Shown in pieces: positions 56,023-64,000 of a stretch of DNA of 64,000 bases (position 1 is the first letter of the stretch; each line of letters starts with the position of its first letter). The notes below the pieces were generated by a model, which saw only the letters and a program-made list of their open reading frames with translations, did not search any database and was not told the origin of the DNA. A program made the translations under genes and the position numbers. Location: positions 186,001-250,000 of the forward strand of contig NZ_FONV01000003.1 in NCBI RefSeq assembly GCF_900113015.1, read 5' to 3'. The DNA is from Actinoplanes philippinensis. Its GTDB lineage: Bacteria; Actinomycetota; Actinomycetes; Mycobacteriales; Micromonosporaceae.

Positions 56023-57211
56023 TCACCGGCGCGGGTAGGGCCGGGTTGGCGGCGGCCGCCTCCGCGGTTCGCTCGTCGGCGAGCAGTTCGAGCAGGCGGG
56101 GCCGCGGCAGGCGCGGGTCGGCGGCCATCGCGGACCGGACCCGGCCGGACGGGTCGTGGCTGAGCCGCTCGATCAGCGCGGGCGAGGCGTCCGGGTCGAG
56201 CGCGACCAGAGCGCGCGGCGGCGGCGCCGGATCGTCGGCGAGGCGGGCCAGACCGGTGCGCGGGAAGGCCGGATGCCGCAGCAGGTCCTCGTCGCCGGTC
56301 GCGAGATACGACTCCAGCACCAGCTCGCCGGGGGCGTGCGCCTGGTGGGCGCAGAGCAGCGCCCGGACCGCGGGATCGGGGTCGGCGGTGAGCACGGCGA
56401 GCAGGTCGGCGGGCAGGTCCGGATGGCAGGCGGCGCTGCGCCGCAACAGGGGATGCGCCGAGCGTACGCACCGGTCCAGCTCGGCCGGACCGGAGGCGAG
56501 CACCCACTCCAGGGGCGGCACGGCGTCGGCCGGGGTGACCGGGTGGTCGATGGCGGCTCGCTGCGCCTCGGTCAGCTCGGGGCGGGCCGAGACGGCCAGG
56601 CGGACCCGGGGCGACGGGTCGGCGGCGAGCACGGCGATCCACTCGGTGGGGAGCGCGGGGTCGGCGGCGGCCCGTTCCCGGTTCCAGTCGGCGGGGTCGG
56701 CGGCGAACCGGACGGCCTCGTCACGGCCGAGGGTGGGCGGCTCGTACGACTTGCGGTCGAGCAGTGCCCGGGCCGCGTCGGCGATGCCGGGCTGCTCGTC
56801 GCGGGCGAGCCGGGCCACCACGTCGCGGGGTGTGCCGGGCAGAAAGGTGAGCAGGTCCCGGACCAGCGGCTCGGGATGCCCGGCGAGACGGTGGTACACC
56901 CAGTCGGGAAGCGGCCCGGCCCAGCGCGTCGGCGGGCCCTCGAGAACGGCCTGCACGACCCGGATGCTGAGATCGTCGGCCAGCCGGGCGCGCTGGTCAC
57001 CGGTGGCGCCGGGACTCTGGGCCAGCGCTTCCCGTACCTCCGGATCGGGGTGTGCCGCGAGAGCGTCGAAGGCCTCGTCGGTCCATGCGCGCCGGGCGGC
57101 GAGGTCCCACCGGCTGACCCGGTCGTCGCCGGCGAGCCGCAGCAGGGCGGCCGGCGGGAGGGCCGGGTTGCGAGCCAGGCCGCGCAGGGGGTTGGACACG
57201 AGGTGGAACAT
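55988..57211 (-). CDS. Leucine-rich-repeat-variant (LRV/HEAT-like) helical-repeat protein
   Basis: 407 residues built from repeating units of about 24 residues such as ALAAHPDPEVREALAQSPGA, VLAADPSPRVRLAVSARPEL and LLAVLTADPDPAVRALLCAH. This is the alpha-solenoid of variant leucine-rich-repeat proteins, used for protein or nucleic acid binding. No catalytic domain is present. ATG at 57211 follows GAAGGGCC. Its 3' end overlaps the MerR gene on the other strand. Confidence 0.8.
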   Translation of the reverse strand: MFHLVSNPLRGLARNPALPPAALLRLAGDDRVSRWDLAARRAWTDEAFDALAAHPDPEVREALAQSPGATGDQRARLADDLSIRVVQAVLEGPPTRWAGPLPDWVYHRLAGHPEPLVRDLLTFLPGTPRDVVARLARDEQPGIADAARALLDRKSYEPPTLGRDEAVRFAADPADWNRERAAADPALPTEWIAVLAADPSPRVRLAVSARPELTEAQRAAIDHPVTPADAVPPLEWVLASGPAELDRCVRSAHPLLRRSAACHPDLPADLLAVLTADPDPAVRALLCAHQAHAPGELVLESYLATGDEDLLRHPAFPRTGLARLADDPAPPPRALVALDPDASPALIERLSHDPSGRVRSAMAADPRLPRPRLLELLADERTAEAAAANPALPAPVITRLLRAQGVR

Positions 57212-57266
57212 TACGGCCCTTCGCACCGCGTATCCACGTGCTGTCCGGGTGGTGACCGAAATCGAT

Positions 57267-57297
57267 GAGGCCGGGCCGGTCCGACCGGCCCGGCCTC
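57267..57297 (-). terminator. Hairpin terminator after the cutinase-like gene
   Basis: GAGGCCGGGCCGGT (57267-57280) pairs perfectly with ACCGGCCCGGCCTC (57284-57297) around three bases; on the reverse strand ATCGATTTC follows it. Confidence 0.75.
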
Positions 57298-57309
57298 GCC
57301 GTCGCGGGG

Positions 57310-58188
57310 TCAGCTCAGCGGGCAGCTGCTGCGGTAGTCCGAGATCGCGAGCCCGCCCGGTCCGGGGCAGATGAACTGGTCGTAGCGGGTGTCGTTGTCG
57401 ACGAACCGCTTCAGCCAGGACACCGCCTGCACCGCGGTCGGCGTGTTGACGCTCTGCGGGAAGAAGTGGCTGGCGTTGTTCAACTCCAGGTACGCCTTCT
57501 CCGCCGACGCCGGAATGGTGTTGTAGAACGGGATCGAGTGCGAGGAGACGGGCGCGATGCTGTCGCTCTCGCCGCCGACGATCAGGGTCGGCACCCGCAG
57601 CTCGGTCCACGACTTGTCGGTGTTCCACGGGGCCAGCGGGACGGCGGCCTGCAGGGACGGCCGGTCGCTGGCGGCTTCGAGGCTGCCGCCGCCACCCATC
57701 GAGTGGCCGGCGACCGCGAGCCGGGTGGCGTCGATCCGGGTCCGCACCGAGCTGCGCTGGGTGAGGTAATCGAGAGCGGCCAGCAACTGGTCGCCGCGGG
57801 AGCCGGGCTGGTCGGCGGTGGTCAGGGTCTCGATGCCGATGACGACGAAACCGTGCGAGGCCAGCCGCGGGCCGAGCCAGTCGATGCTCGACCAGTAGGC
57901 GGTGAAGCCGGGCGAGATCGCGATCGCGCCGAACGTGCCGTCACTGGTGGTGGTCGGGTAGTAGATCTCGCCGCCGCCGAAACCGACGGCGGCCAGGCGG
58001 GACACCGAGGTGGTGCTCACGGCGTAGGGTCCGCGGGAGGCCTGCAGGGCGGCGAGGGTCGGTGCGGGGCCTCGCTCGTACGGGTTGGCGGCGGCCGCCG
58101 CCGGGGTGACGCCGGCGCCGGTGACGAGGGTGATCGCGGTGGCCGCGACGACCAGCCAGCGGCGGGCCCGGGTGGGAACGGAGGTCAC
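57310..58188 (-). CDS. Secreted cutinase/polyester hydrolase-like enzyme (type I PET-hydrolase family)
   Basis: 292 residues. After the signal peptide (ending AAA-ANPYERGPAPT) the sequence follows the Thermobifida cutinases closely: ANPYERGP, VSRLAAVGFGGGEIYYP, ASHGFVVIGIETLTTADQPG. The catalytic triad is Ser163 in AGHSMGGGGS, Asp209 in GESDSIAP and His241 in NNASHFF. The C-terminal disulfide Cys274-Cys289 is kept, and FVDNDTRYDQFICPGP is conserved. Such enzymes cleave cutin and other polyesters; some act on PET. In place of the aromatic Tyr of the oxyanion loop it has Phe (SPGFTAY). GTG at 58188 follows GGAG. Confidence 0.93.
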   Translation of the reverse strand: MTSVPTRARRWLVVAATAITLVTGAGVTPAAAAANPYERGPAPTLAALQASRGPYAVSTTSVSRLAAVGFGGGEIYYPTTTSDGTFGAIAISPGFTAYWSSIDWLGPRLASHGFVVIGIETLTTADQPGSRGDQLLAALDYLTQRSSVRTRIDATRLAVAGHSMGGGGSLEAASDRPSLQAAVPLAPWNTDKSWTELRVPTLIVGGESDSIAPVSSHSIPFYNTIPASAEKAYLELNNASHFFPQSVNTPTAVQAVSWLKRFVDNDTRYDQFICPGPGGLAISDYRSSCPLS

Positions 58189-58362
58189 GTCGATGTCTCC
58201 TAACCGTGGGGGAACCGATCGACGGACGTCAGTTTTGGCGGTGTGACAACAGGCGCGCATCGGCGAAATCGCCTGCGTCATGTCATCAGGCGGCAACATC
58301 CCGGAAATTTCATTTGCCGCAACGGTGTTCCGTTCCGGCCGGGCACACGGCACACTCGCCGC

Positions 58363-61140
58363 ATGATTGATGCACCGGCAGTGCATAAACTTGGGCCGGT
58401 CGGGCGCGCGGACGCCCTGGTCGACATCAGCCGTCTGACCTCGGCGGCCACGGCCGGACACGGCGGCCTCCTGGTGATCTCCGCGGGGCCCGGCGAGGGC
58501 CGGACCGCACTGCTGCACGCCGTCGCCCAGCACGCCGTCGCCCAGCACGCCGGCGGCTTCACGGTGCTCACCGTCTCCGGCTTCGCCGACGAGCGCGATC
58601 TGCCGTACGCCGGCTTGCGCACCCTGCTCGCTCCCCTCGCCACGCCGTCCGGCCTCGACGCCGGCGATCCCCTCGCGGCCGGCATCGCCGCTCTGTCCCT
58701 CCTGGGTACGGCCGCCCGCACCCGCCCGGTGCTGTGCCTGATCGACGACGCCCACCTGCTGGACGACCACTCGTGGCGCGCCGTCGCGTTCGCCGCCCGC
58801 CGCATCGGCGCGTCCCGCGTCGCGATCGTCGTCTCCGTCCCGGCCGGCGCCGAACCGCCCGGCTTCCCGGTGCACCGGCTCGCCCCGCTCGGCCCGGCCG
58901 CCGCCCGCCGGCTGCTCGCCGCGCACGCCCCCGACCTGGCCGACGACGTCGCCGGCACCCTCACCGAGATCGCCGCCGGGCACCCGGGCGCCCTGATCGA
59001 CCTGGTCCGCGGCCTCAGCCCGGAACAGCGCCGCGGCTACGCCCCCGCCCCGGAGACACTGCCGCCGGACAGTCCGCTGCGCCGCCGCCTCGCCGCCGAG
59101 CTGCACACCCTGCCGCCCCGCACCCGGCAGTTGCTGCTGCTCGCGGCCGCCGCCCCGGACGCCTCCCCCGACACCCTGCTCAGCGCGGCCACCCTGATCG
59201 AATCCGGCGCCACGACCCACGACAGCGGGTCGGCGCAGCAGGGACGCGCGGCCCGGGACGGGGGAATGACCTCAGACAGCGAGCCGACGACGACCGGCGG
59301 GGCCGCGGAGCCGTTCGGGCTCGGGGACTTCACGGCGGCCGAGCGGCGGGGCCTGGTCACGGTCACGGCCGCGGGGGTGCGCTTTCGCGGGCCACTGATG
59401 CGCGGGGTCGCGTACCACGAGATGCCTGTCGCTCGCCGGCGGAGTGCCCACGCCGCGCTCGCCGCCGTGCTGGCGGAACGCGGCGCCCGCCTGCCCGCGC
59501 TGCTGCAGCGCGCCGCCGCGACCACCGGCCCCGACGCGGCCCTCGCGGATGATCTGGCGGCGGCCGCGCGGGAGGCGGATCCGGTGGTCGCCGCCGAGGC
59601 CGGACGGTACGCCGCCGCCCTGTGCCCGTCACCCACGGAGAAGGCGGGCCTGCTGCTGGCGGCGGCCCGGTCGGCCTGGCTGGCGGGCCGGCCGCACCGG
59701 GCCGGCCAGCTGATCCGCCGGATTCCCGCCGCGGGTGGCGCCGCCCGGGTCCGGGCCCGCGCGCTGACCGCCGAGATGAGCCTGCCGGAGGGCCGTCCCG
59801 GCGCCCGTGACGTGCTCCTCGACGTGGCCGCCGAACTCGCCGAATCCGACCCGGGCACGGCGTTGGAGGCGCTGGCGCTGGCCGGCGAGTCGGCGTGCCG
59901 GTCCGGGGAGCAGACCCGGTACGCGGCCCTCGCCCGCCGGGTCGCGGCCGCGCAACGCGGTGACGAGGCGCCCGCGGTGACGCTGACGTTCCACCATGTC
60001 GCCGGGCTGGCGTGTATCGCCGACGGTGACGAACCGGCGTCGTTCGCCCGGTTGCGGCAGGCGGTGGCACTGGCCGACCGGGTCGCCGAACCGGGCCCCC
60101 TGCTGCGCGCCGCGACCGCCGGCATCCTGATCGGCGACGGCCGCCGGTCCGCCGCGCTGGCCGGGCGAGCCGCGGTCCTGGCCCGGGAGGCGGGGGCGTC
60201 GGTGCTGGTCCCGCAGGCTCTGGAGCTGGCCGCGCTGGCCGGGATGGCGTCCGGTGACTATCCGGCCGCGAACGAGGCCGCGATGGACGGCGCCGCGATC
60301 GCCGGCGGCAGCGGGCAGCCGATCCTGGCCGGCGCCCATCTGGCGGTGCTCGCGGTGCTGGCCGCCCTGGTCGGCGACCGGGACACCGCGCTGACCCGGA
60401 TCGCGTCGGTTCCGGACGGCCCGTCCCGGCCGATGTGCGAATGGGCGCTGGCACTGCTCGACATGGTCGACGGCCGTTGCCCGGCCGCCGCCGAACGCCT
60501 GCTCGCGGTGGTGTCCGCGCCGCCGGGCCCGGGGTCGGCGCTGCTGCGGGTGGCCGTCGTGCCGCACCTGCTGGAGACGGCCGCGCAGGCCGGCATGCGG
60601 GAGGCTCTGGAGCCGGTGGCGGCGGCGTTCGACAGATGGGCGGGACACACCGGGCAGCCCGGCTGGCTGGCGTTGCGGGACCGCTGCCGGGCGCTGCGCG
60701 CCGGCGACGGAGAGGCCGCGGCCGATCATTTCGAGACGGCGCTGGGGCACGAGGGCGAGGCGGGATTCCCGCGGGCACACACCGAGCTGTTGTACGGCCG
60801 ATCGCTGCGCCGCCGTCGCCGGAACCTGGAGGCCCGCACCCACCTGCGGCGGGCGGCCGAGACGTTCCAGCTGCTGGACGCCGCCCCGTGGGCCGAGCAG
60901 AGCATCCGGGAACTCCGCGCCGCCGGCGAGCGGGTGGAGACACCACCACCGTCCGGCCCGGCGCTGACCGCCCAGCAGGAACGCATCGCCGCCCTGGTGG
61001 CCGGCGGCGCGACCAACCGTGAGGTGGCGCAGGAGCTGCACCTGAGCCCGCGAACTGTCGACCATCACCTGCGCAACGTCTTCGCCCGGCTCGGGGTGCG
61101 CTCACGGACCGAGATGGCCCGTCAGCTGACCACCCGGTGA
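58363..61140 (+). CDS. Large ATP-binding LuxR-family (LAL) regulator
   Basis: 925 residues. Walker A-like SAGPGEGRTALLHAV and Walker B VLCLIDDAHLLDDHSW mark the STAND ATPase; helical repeats follow and the C-terminal LuxR HTH is LTAQQERIAALVAGGATNRE, then VAQELHLSPRTVDHHLRNVF. A direct duplication (HAVAQHAVAQH) sits beside the Walker A helix. ATG at 58363 starts close to the ATPase domain; longer starts add basic, non-family sequence. It is divergent from the cutinase-like gene and may regulate it, which is an inference from position only. Confidence 0.88.
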   Translation: MIDAPAVHKLGPVGRADALVDISRLTSAATAGHGGLLVISAGPGEGRTALLHAVAQHAVAQHAGGFTVLTVSGFADERDLPYAGLRTLLAPLATPSGLDAGDPLAAGIAALSLLGTAARTRPVLCLIDDAHLLDDHSWRAVAFAARRIGASRVAIVVSVPAGAEPPGFPVHRLAPLGPAAARRLLAAHAPDLADDVAGTLTEIAAGHPGALIDLVRGLSPEQRRGYAPAPETLPPDSPLRRRLAAELHTLPPRTRQLLLLAAAAPDASPDTLLSAATLIESGATTHDSGSAQQGRAARDGGMTSDSEPTTTGGAAEPFGLGDFTAAERRGLVTVTAAGVRFRGPLMRGVAYHEMPVARRRSAHAALAAVLAERGARLPALLQRAAATTGPDAALADDLAAAAREADPVVAAEAGRYAAALCPSPTEKAGLLLAAARSAWLAGRPHRAGQLIRRIPAAGGAARVRARALTAEMSLPEGRPGARDVLLDVAAELAESDPGTALEALALAGESACRSGEQTRYAALARRVAAAQRGDEAPAVTLTFHHVAGLACIADGDEPASFARLRQAVALADRVAEPGPLLRAATAGILIGDGRRSAALAGRAAVLAREAGASVLVPQALELAALAGMASGDYPAANEAAMDGAAIAGGSGQPILAGAHLAVLAVLAALVGDRDTALTRIASVPDGPSRPMCEWALALLDMVDGRCPAAAERLLAVVSAPPGPGSALLRVAVVPHLLETAAQAGMREALEPVAAAFDRWAGHTGQPGWLALRDRCRALRAGDGEAAADHFETALGHEGEAGFPRAHTELLYGRSLRRRRRNLEARTHLRRAAETFQLLDAAPWAEQSIRELRAAGERVETPPPSGPALTAQQERIAALVAGGATNREVAQELHLSPRTVDHHLRNVFARLGVRSRTEMARQLTTR

Positions 61141-61175
61141 TTCCCCGCTGATCGCCGGCCGGGTCCGGCGCCGGG

Positions 61176-61586
61176 TCAGGCCTCGGTCAGGTGGACGTTC
61201 GACCAGCGGTCGGCGAGCTGGCGGCGGCGGCAGGCGACCAGGTGGCCGGCCAGCACGCCGGGGTGGCCGCCGCGCACGCAGACGTCGGCGCCGGCGGTCA
61301 GCACGCCGGACACCAGTTCGGCGGGTGCCCAGTCGTCGATCAGGGCGATCACCCGGGTGTCCGGCGGGAGGACGGCCCGGGCCAGCCGCACGTCGTGGAC
61401 GGTGGCGCCGCTGAGCACCACGAGTTCCCCGGGGTGCACCGCGTCGAGGCCGCCGGCCATCCGCATCCGCCAGCCGTGCGGCAGGTGCTGCGGGAGGGCC
61501 GCGACCCGGCTGGGCTGCCCGACGACCGCGACGGCCGGCTGCGGGGCGGGGGCGGGGGCGATGTCGTGATCGGTCTGCACAAGCAT
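61176..61586 (-). CDS. Small receiver-like protein lacking the phosphorylation site
   Basis: 136 residues. AVVGQPSRVAAL, ELVVLSGATVHDVRLARAVL, RVIALIDDWAPAELVSGVLT and AGADVCVRGGHPGVLAGHLV follow the strand-helix order of a response-regulator receiver, but the phospho-acceptor Asp position is Ser (VLSGAT) and the conserved Lys is missing (CVRGG). It would be a pseudo-receiver or an unrelated Rossmann-like fold. ATG at 61586 follows AGGAGAG. It converges with the LuxR gene. Confidence 0.6.
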   Translation of the reverse strand: MLVQTDHDIAPAPAPQPAVAVVGQPSRVAALPQHLPHGWRMRMAGGLDAVHPGELVVLSGATVHDVRLARAVLPPDTRVIALIDDWAPAELVSGVLTAGADVCVRGGHPGVLAGHLVACRRRQLADRWSNVHLTEA

Positions 61587-61731
61587 GGTGTCTCTCCTGG
61601 CCGGGTTCCCTCGTGTGCCCTCCACGATTCGCCTCGTGCCTGTGCGTCACCATGTGCGGATCCTGTGTGTTGACTGTCCACCACGGCCGCCCTGACCTGG
61701 CCTTTTCAGCCGGACACGCCGCCGTCCCGGC

Positions 61732-62304
61732 TCAGGCCGGGGCGTTCCAGGTGAGCAGCACCGGATCGGTCTCGTGCTCGAAGCCGAGCGCCGAATAGGT
61801 CGCCGTGTCCAGCCGCAGCAGCGCGCCACCGGCCGGGGGCAGGCCGATCCAGCGCGCGCCGGTCACCCGCAGGCAGTGTCCGTGCCCGATCAGCGCCACG
61901 TCACCGCCGGAGGTCAGCTCCCGGGCGCGGGCCAGCACCCGGTCGAGGCGCTCGCCGACCTGCTCCGGCGACTCCCCGCCGGGACAGCCGTCGGTCCACA
62001 GCGACCAGCCCGGCCGACCGGCACGGATGTCGTGGGTGGTGATCCCCTCGTACTCGCCGTAGTTCCACTCGGCCAGGTCCTCGGTCACCTCGGTCACGGT
62101 GAGCCCGGCCAGCTCGGCGGTGTGCAACGCCCGCCGCCGCGGGCTGGCGATCACGGCGGCGAAGGCACGCCCGGCGATCCGCTCACCGGCGGCGCGCGCC
62201 TGGCGTTCCCCCTCGGAGGTCAACGGCAGGTCGGTGTACGACGTATGCCGCCCGTTGGCACTCCACTCCGTCTGCCCGTGCCGGATCAGCACGATCTCCG
62301 CCAT
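61732..62304 (-). CDS. Histidine phosphatase family protein (phosphoglycerate mutase-like)
   Basis: 190 residues. The catalytic RHG motif is in VLIRHGQTEWSANGRHTSYT, with second-site SPRRRALHTAELAG, acid residue in LAEWNYGEYEGITTHDI and the second His in IGHGHCLRV. It dephosphorylates a small phosphoester in the cytoplasm; the substrate is not evident from the sequence. ATG at 62304 follows GAGGAGG. Confidence 0.93.
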   Translation of the reverse strand: MAEIVLIRHGQTEWSANGRHTSYTDLPLTSEGERQARAAGERIAGRAFAAVIASPRRRALHTAELAGLTVTEVTEDLAEWNYGEYEGITTHDIRAGRPGWSLWTDGCPGGESPEQVGERLDRVLARARELTSGGDVALIGHGHCLRVTGARWIGLPPAGGALLRLDTATYSALGFEHETDPVLLTWNAPA

Positions 62305-62368
62305 CGACGCCTCCTCATCCCGCCCTTCATCCTGCCAGCACCGGACGGACGGCCGGTCCGGGCGGTCC

Positions 62369-62402
62369 GGGCCGGCGGTCAGGGGTGGGCCGGCGGTCAG
62401 GG
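62369..62402. repeat. 18-bp tandem duplication at the SHOCT-like gene stop
   Basis: GGGCCGGCGGTCAGGG occurs at 62369-62384 and 62387-62402. The second copy contains the stop codon (62397-62399) of the gene on the reverse strand. Confidence 0.85.
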
Positions 62403-62699
62403 ATGAGCGTCGCGGGGCACGGCCATCGGGTGGCGCTCCTCGTCGCGGGCCGCGATCTTCTCCTGGGCGCGCACGTACTGCGACCGGGTGATCTCCCCGG
62501 CGATCAGCTGGGCGGTGAGGACGCCCTCCAGGCTGCTCGGCGCGGCCGGTTCGGGGTGCCCGGACTCCGCTGCCACGGCCGCGTCCGTCTCGGCCGGCTC
62601 GTCGCGGGACGGCCAGAAGGCCAGCGCGGCAGCGGCGATCAGGCCCAGCGTCGCCACCAGCAGGACCACCATCCGGCACCACCACCCTTCCTGTGACAT
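62397..62699 (-). CDS. Small membrane protein with SHOCT-like C-terminus
   Basis: 100 residues: one membrane helix (MVVLLVATLGLIAAAALAFW), an acidic Ala/Glu-rich linker, and LTAQLIAGEITRSQYVRAQE, the short C-terminal SHOCT-type helix pair often attached to small membrane proteins. The role is unknown. ATG at 62699 follows GGGGAG; a longer start adds six residues. Confidence 0.7.
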   Translation of the reverse strand: MSQEGWWCRMVVLLVATLGLIAAAALAFWPSRDEPAETDAAVAAESGHPEPAAPSSLEGVLTAQLIAGEITRSQYVRAQEKIAARDEERHPMAVPRDAHP

Positions 62700-62837
62700 C
62701 TTCGTCACTCCCCGCAATGATCGGCAGGCAAAGCGCGAAAGATCCCGTTCGACACACCCGGCCGGGCGCTCGGGAAATGACTACCGGCCCCGGCTGTGCC
62801 GTGGCTGTCGATTCACCGTGGATATCGGAGGCGCCTG

Positions 62838-63056
62838 ATGACCCGGCCGGCCCGGCGTGACCTGACTCCGGGGCGGCGGAAAGCGATCGCGTGGCTCGTA
62901 CCACTGAAGATCGTCCGCACCGCGATGGCCGCCACCGGCCTCGCCCGGCGTCCGTGGCTGTGCGGCGGCCTGGTGGCCGGCCCGGGTGGTGCAGCCGGCA
63001 GGGCCGATCGCCCGCCTGGTGCGGGGCCGGTCGGGGTGACGTCGGTCCCGGCGTGA
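62838..63056 (+). CDS. Small basic protein with one hydrophobic segment
   Basis: 72 residues. A basic start (MTRPARRDLTPGRRKAIAWL) leads to a hydrophobic stretch and a Gly/Pro-rich tail. GGAGG lies five bases before the ATG, the main support for translation. No family is recognised. It precedes the universal stress protein gene by 72 bp on the same strand. Confidence 0.45.
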   Translation: MTRPARRDLTPGRRKAIAWLVPLKIVRTAMAATGLARRPWLCGGLVAGPGGAAGRADRPPGAGPVGVTSVPA

Positions 63057-63128
63057 GGGGACCAAGCGCTCTGCCCGCGTCGCATCGAAAGGCGTGGAAT
63101 CGAGGTGACAGCGGACCGAGGAGGAGCC

Positions 63129-63989
63129 ATGCGGACCGGAACCATCGTCGTCGCCACCGACGGCACCGAATCGAGCAGGGCGGCCGTCCGGTGGGCGGCC
63201 CGGGAAGCGGACCGGCGCGGGGCCGCGCTGCGGGTCACCCACGTCCTGGACTGGGAGTGGGCCGAGACCCGGTACGAGTTCGGCACCGGCCGTTTCAGCG
63301 AGGCCCGCAAGGCCGCCGAGGGGGTCGCACGGGGCGGGGTGGCGCTGGCCCACGAGACCGTTCCGGGCCTGCCGGCCGAGATCGACGTGCTGGTCGGGAA
63401 CCCGGCGGCCCGCCTGCTGGCCGAAGCCGACGACGCGGGCCTGCTGGTGCTCGGCAGCCGGGGGCGGGGCGGGTTCGCCAGCCTGCTGCTCGGCTCGGTC
63501 AGCCAGCGTGTCGCCGTGCACGCCACGTCCCCGGTCGTGGTGGTCCGTGGCCGCGGGGACGTCACCGAGGGTCCGGTCGCCGTCGGGTTCGACGAGTCAC
63601 CCACCGCCGAACGGGTGCTGCAGACCGCGTTCGAGCAGGCCGCCGCCCGGCGGACCGGGCTCGCCGTGATCCGCACCTACCTGCCGGCGATCCCGGTGTA
63701 CGTGGCCGGGTTCACCGCCGTCGACGTCACCACCCCGGAACAGGACGCCGCCGAGCGCCGGCGGCTGGAGGAGCAGCTCGCCCCGTGGCGCGAGAAGTAC
63801 CCGGACGTGGCCGTCGACGCCCTGCTCTCACACGACAGCGCGGCGGCCGTGCTCTCCGGCGTCTCACACGGCGCGCAGCTGGTCGTGGTCGGCAGTCACG
63901 GCCACTCCACACTGGCCGGCACCCTGCTCGGCTCGACCGGACTGCAGCTGCTGCACCACGCCGACTGCCCGGTCCTGCTGGACCGCTGA
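63129..63989 (+). CDS. Tandem universal stress protein (two UspA domains)
   Basis: 286 residues, with two UspA folds. Domain 1 (1-140) has the ATP-binding GxxGRGG-type motif in VLGSRGRGGFASLLLGSVSQ and domain 2 (about 150-286) VVGSHGHSTLAGTLLGSTGL. Proteins of this type bind ATP or act in dormancy and stress adaptation. ATG at 63129 follows GAGGAG. Confidence 0.93.
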   Translation: MRTGTIVVATDGTESSRAAVRWAAREADRRGAALRVTHVLDWEWAETRYEFGTGRFSEARKAAEGVARGGVALAHETVPGLPAEIDVLVGNPAARLLAEADDAGLLVLGSRGRGGFASLLLGSVSQRVAVHATSPVVVVRGRGDVTEGPVAVGFDESPTAERVLQTAFEQAAARRTGLAVIRTYLPAIPVYVAGFTAVDVTTPEQDAAERRRLEEQLAPWREKYPDVAVDALLSHDSAAAVLSGVSHGAQLVVVGSHGHSTLAGTLLGSTGLQLLHHADCPVLLDR

Positions 63990-64000
63990 TCCCGGCCCGC

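Noticed and set aside
63062..63080. GGGGACCAAGCGCTCTGCCC-like sequence as a DosR dormancy box before the Usp gene
   Set aside because: The inner bases do not fit the consensus GGGACTNNNNGNCCC, and no DosR-type regulator is in the window.

Overview
The window is very GC-rich, with dense genes, many GTG starts, 4-bp ATGA/GTGA overlaps and strong third-position G/C bias. This points to an actinomycete. Two methyl-accepting chemotaxis proteins, a promoter resembling the flagellar/WhiG sigma consensus, a secreted chitosanase and family-typical neighbourhoods suggest a motile member of the Micromonosporaceae such as Actinoplanes. That placement is an inference; no rRNA or tRNA gene is present to confirm it. 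About 63 protein genes, including partial and doubtful ones, cover the window. No CRISPR array, insertion sequence, phage or tRNA gene was seen.

Layout. 1-4034: the end of a membrane-protein gene, then a sugar-binding lipoprotein paired with a chemoreceptor, and a YgjV-like membrane protein. 4059-8344: two divergent pairs, GlxA-type regulator with quinone-type oxidoreductase and MFS transporter with ArsR-like regulator. 8632-18582: a chitosan-utilisation locus. A ROK repressor, ABC binding protein, two permeases, a GH4 glycosidase and a sugar kinase are translationally coupled in the order of the Streptomyces csnR-K operon. It is divergent from a GH46 chitosanase, and a GH30 glycosidase follows; both hydrolases carry a near-identical ricin-type lectin module. 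18655-23517: an NLP-type necrosis-inducing protein, a MerR regulator with its operator, a GNAT enzyme beside a GNAT relic, a SnoaL-like protein, a SpoU methylase and an EcsC-like protein. 23584-32903: a membrane alpha/beta hydrolase, a LacI regulator, an Lrp regulator divergent from a branched-chain 2-oxoacid dehydrogenase operon (E1alpha, E1beta, E2), a CHASE3 chemoreceptor and a DUF1028 protein. 33063-38540: a membrane-anchored SGNH hydrolase, a small protein and a large LuxR regulator. 38630-46733: a MacAB-like efflux locus with its own two-component system, two adaptor proteins and two glycine-rich exported proteins. 46951-50035: a secreted metzincin-like protease, lipoproteins and a LacI regulator. 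50062-52626: two tandem MFS exporters, each preceded by a pair of identical palindromes. 52628-58188: Hsp20 with a CIRCE-like element, a Crp-like regulator, YciI, an O-methyltransferase, an SDR with a divergent MerR regulator, a leucine-rich-repeat-variant protein and a cutinase/PET-hydrolase-like enzyme. 58363-63989: a second large LuxR regulator, small proteins, a histidine phosphatase and a tandem universal stress protein.

Three themes cut across the window. Local regulators sit beside their targets with readable operators (ROK, two MerR, Lrp, LacI, CIRCE). Many genes have a -10 hexamer 5-7 nt before the start codon, as expected of leaderless mRNAs. Five genes end in a tandem duplication that contains the stop codon and runs into the intergenic space.
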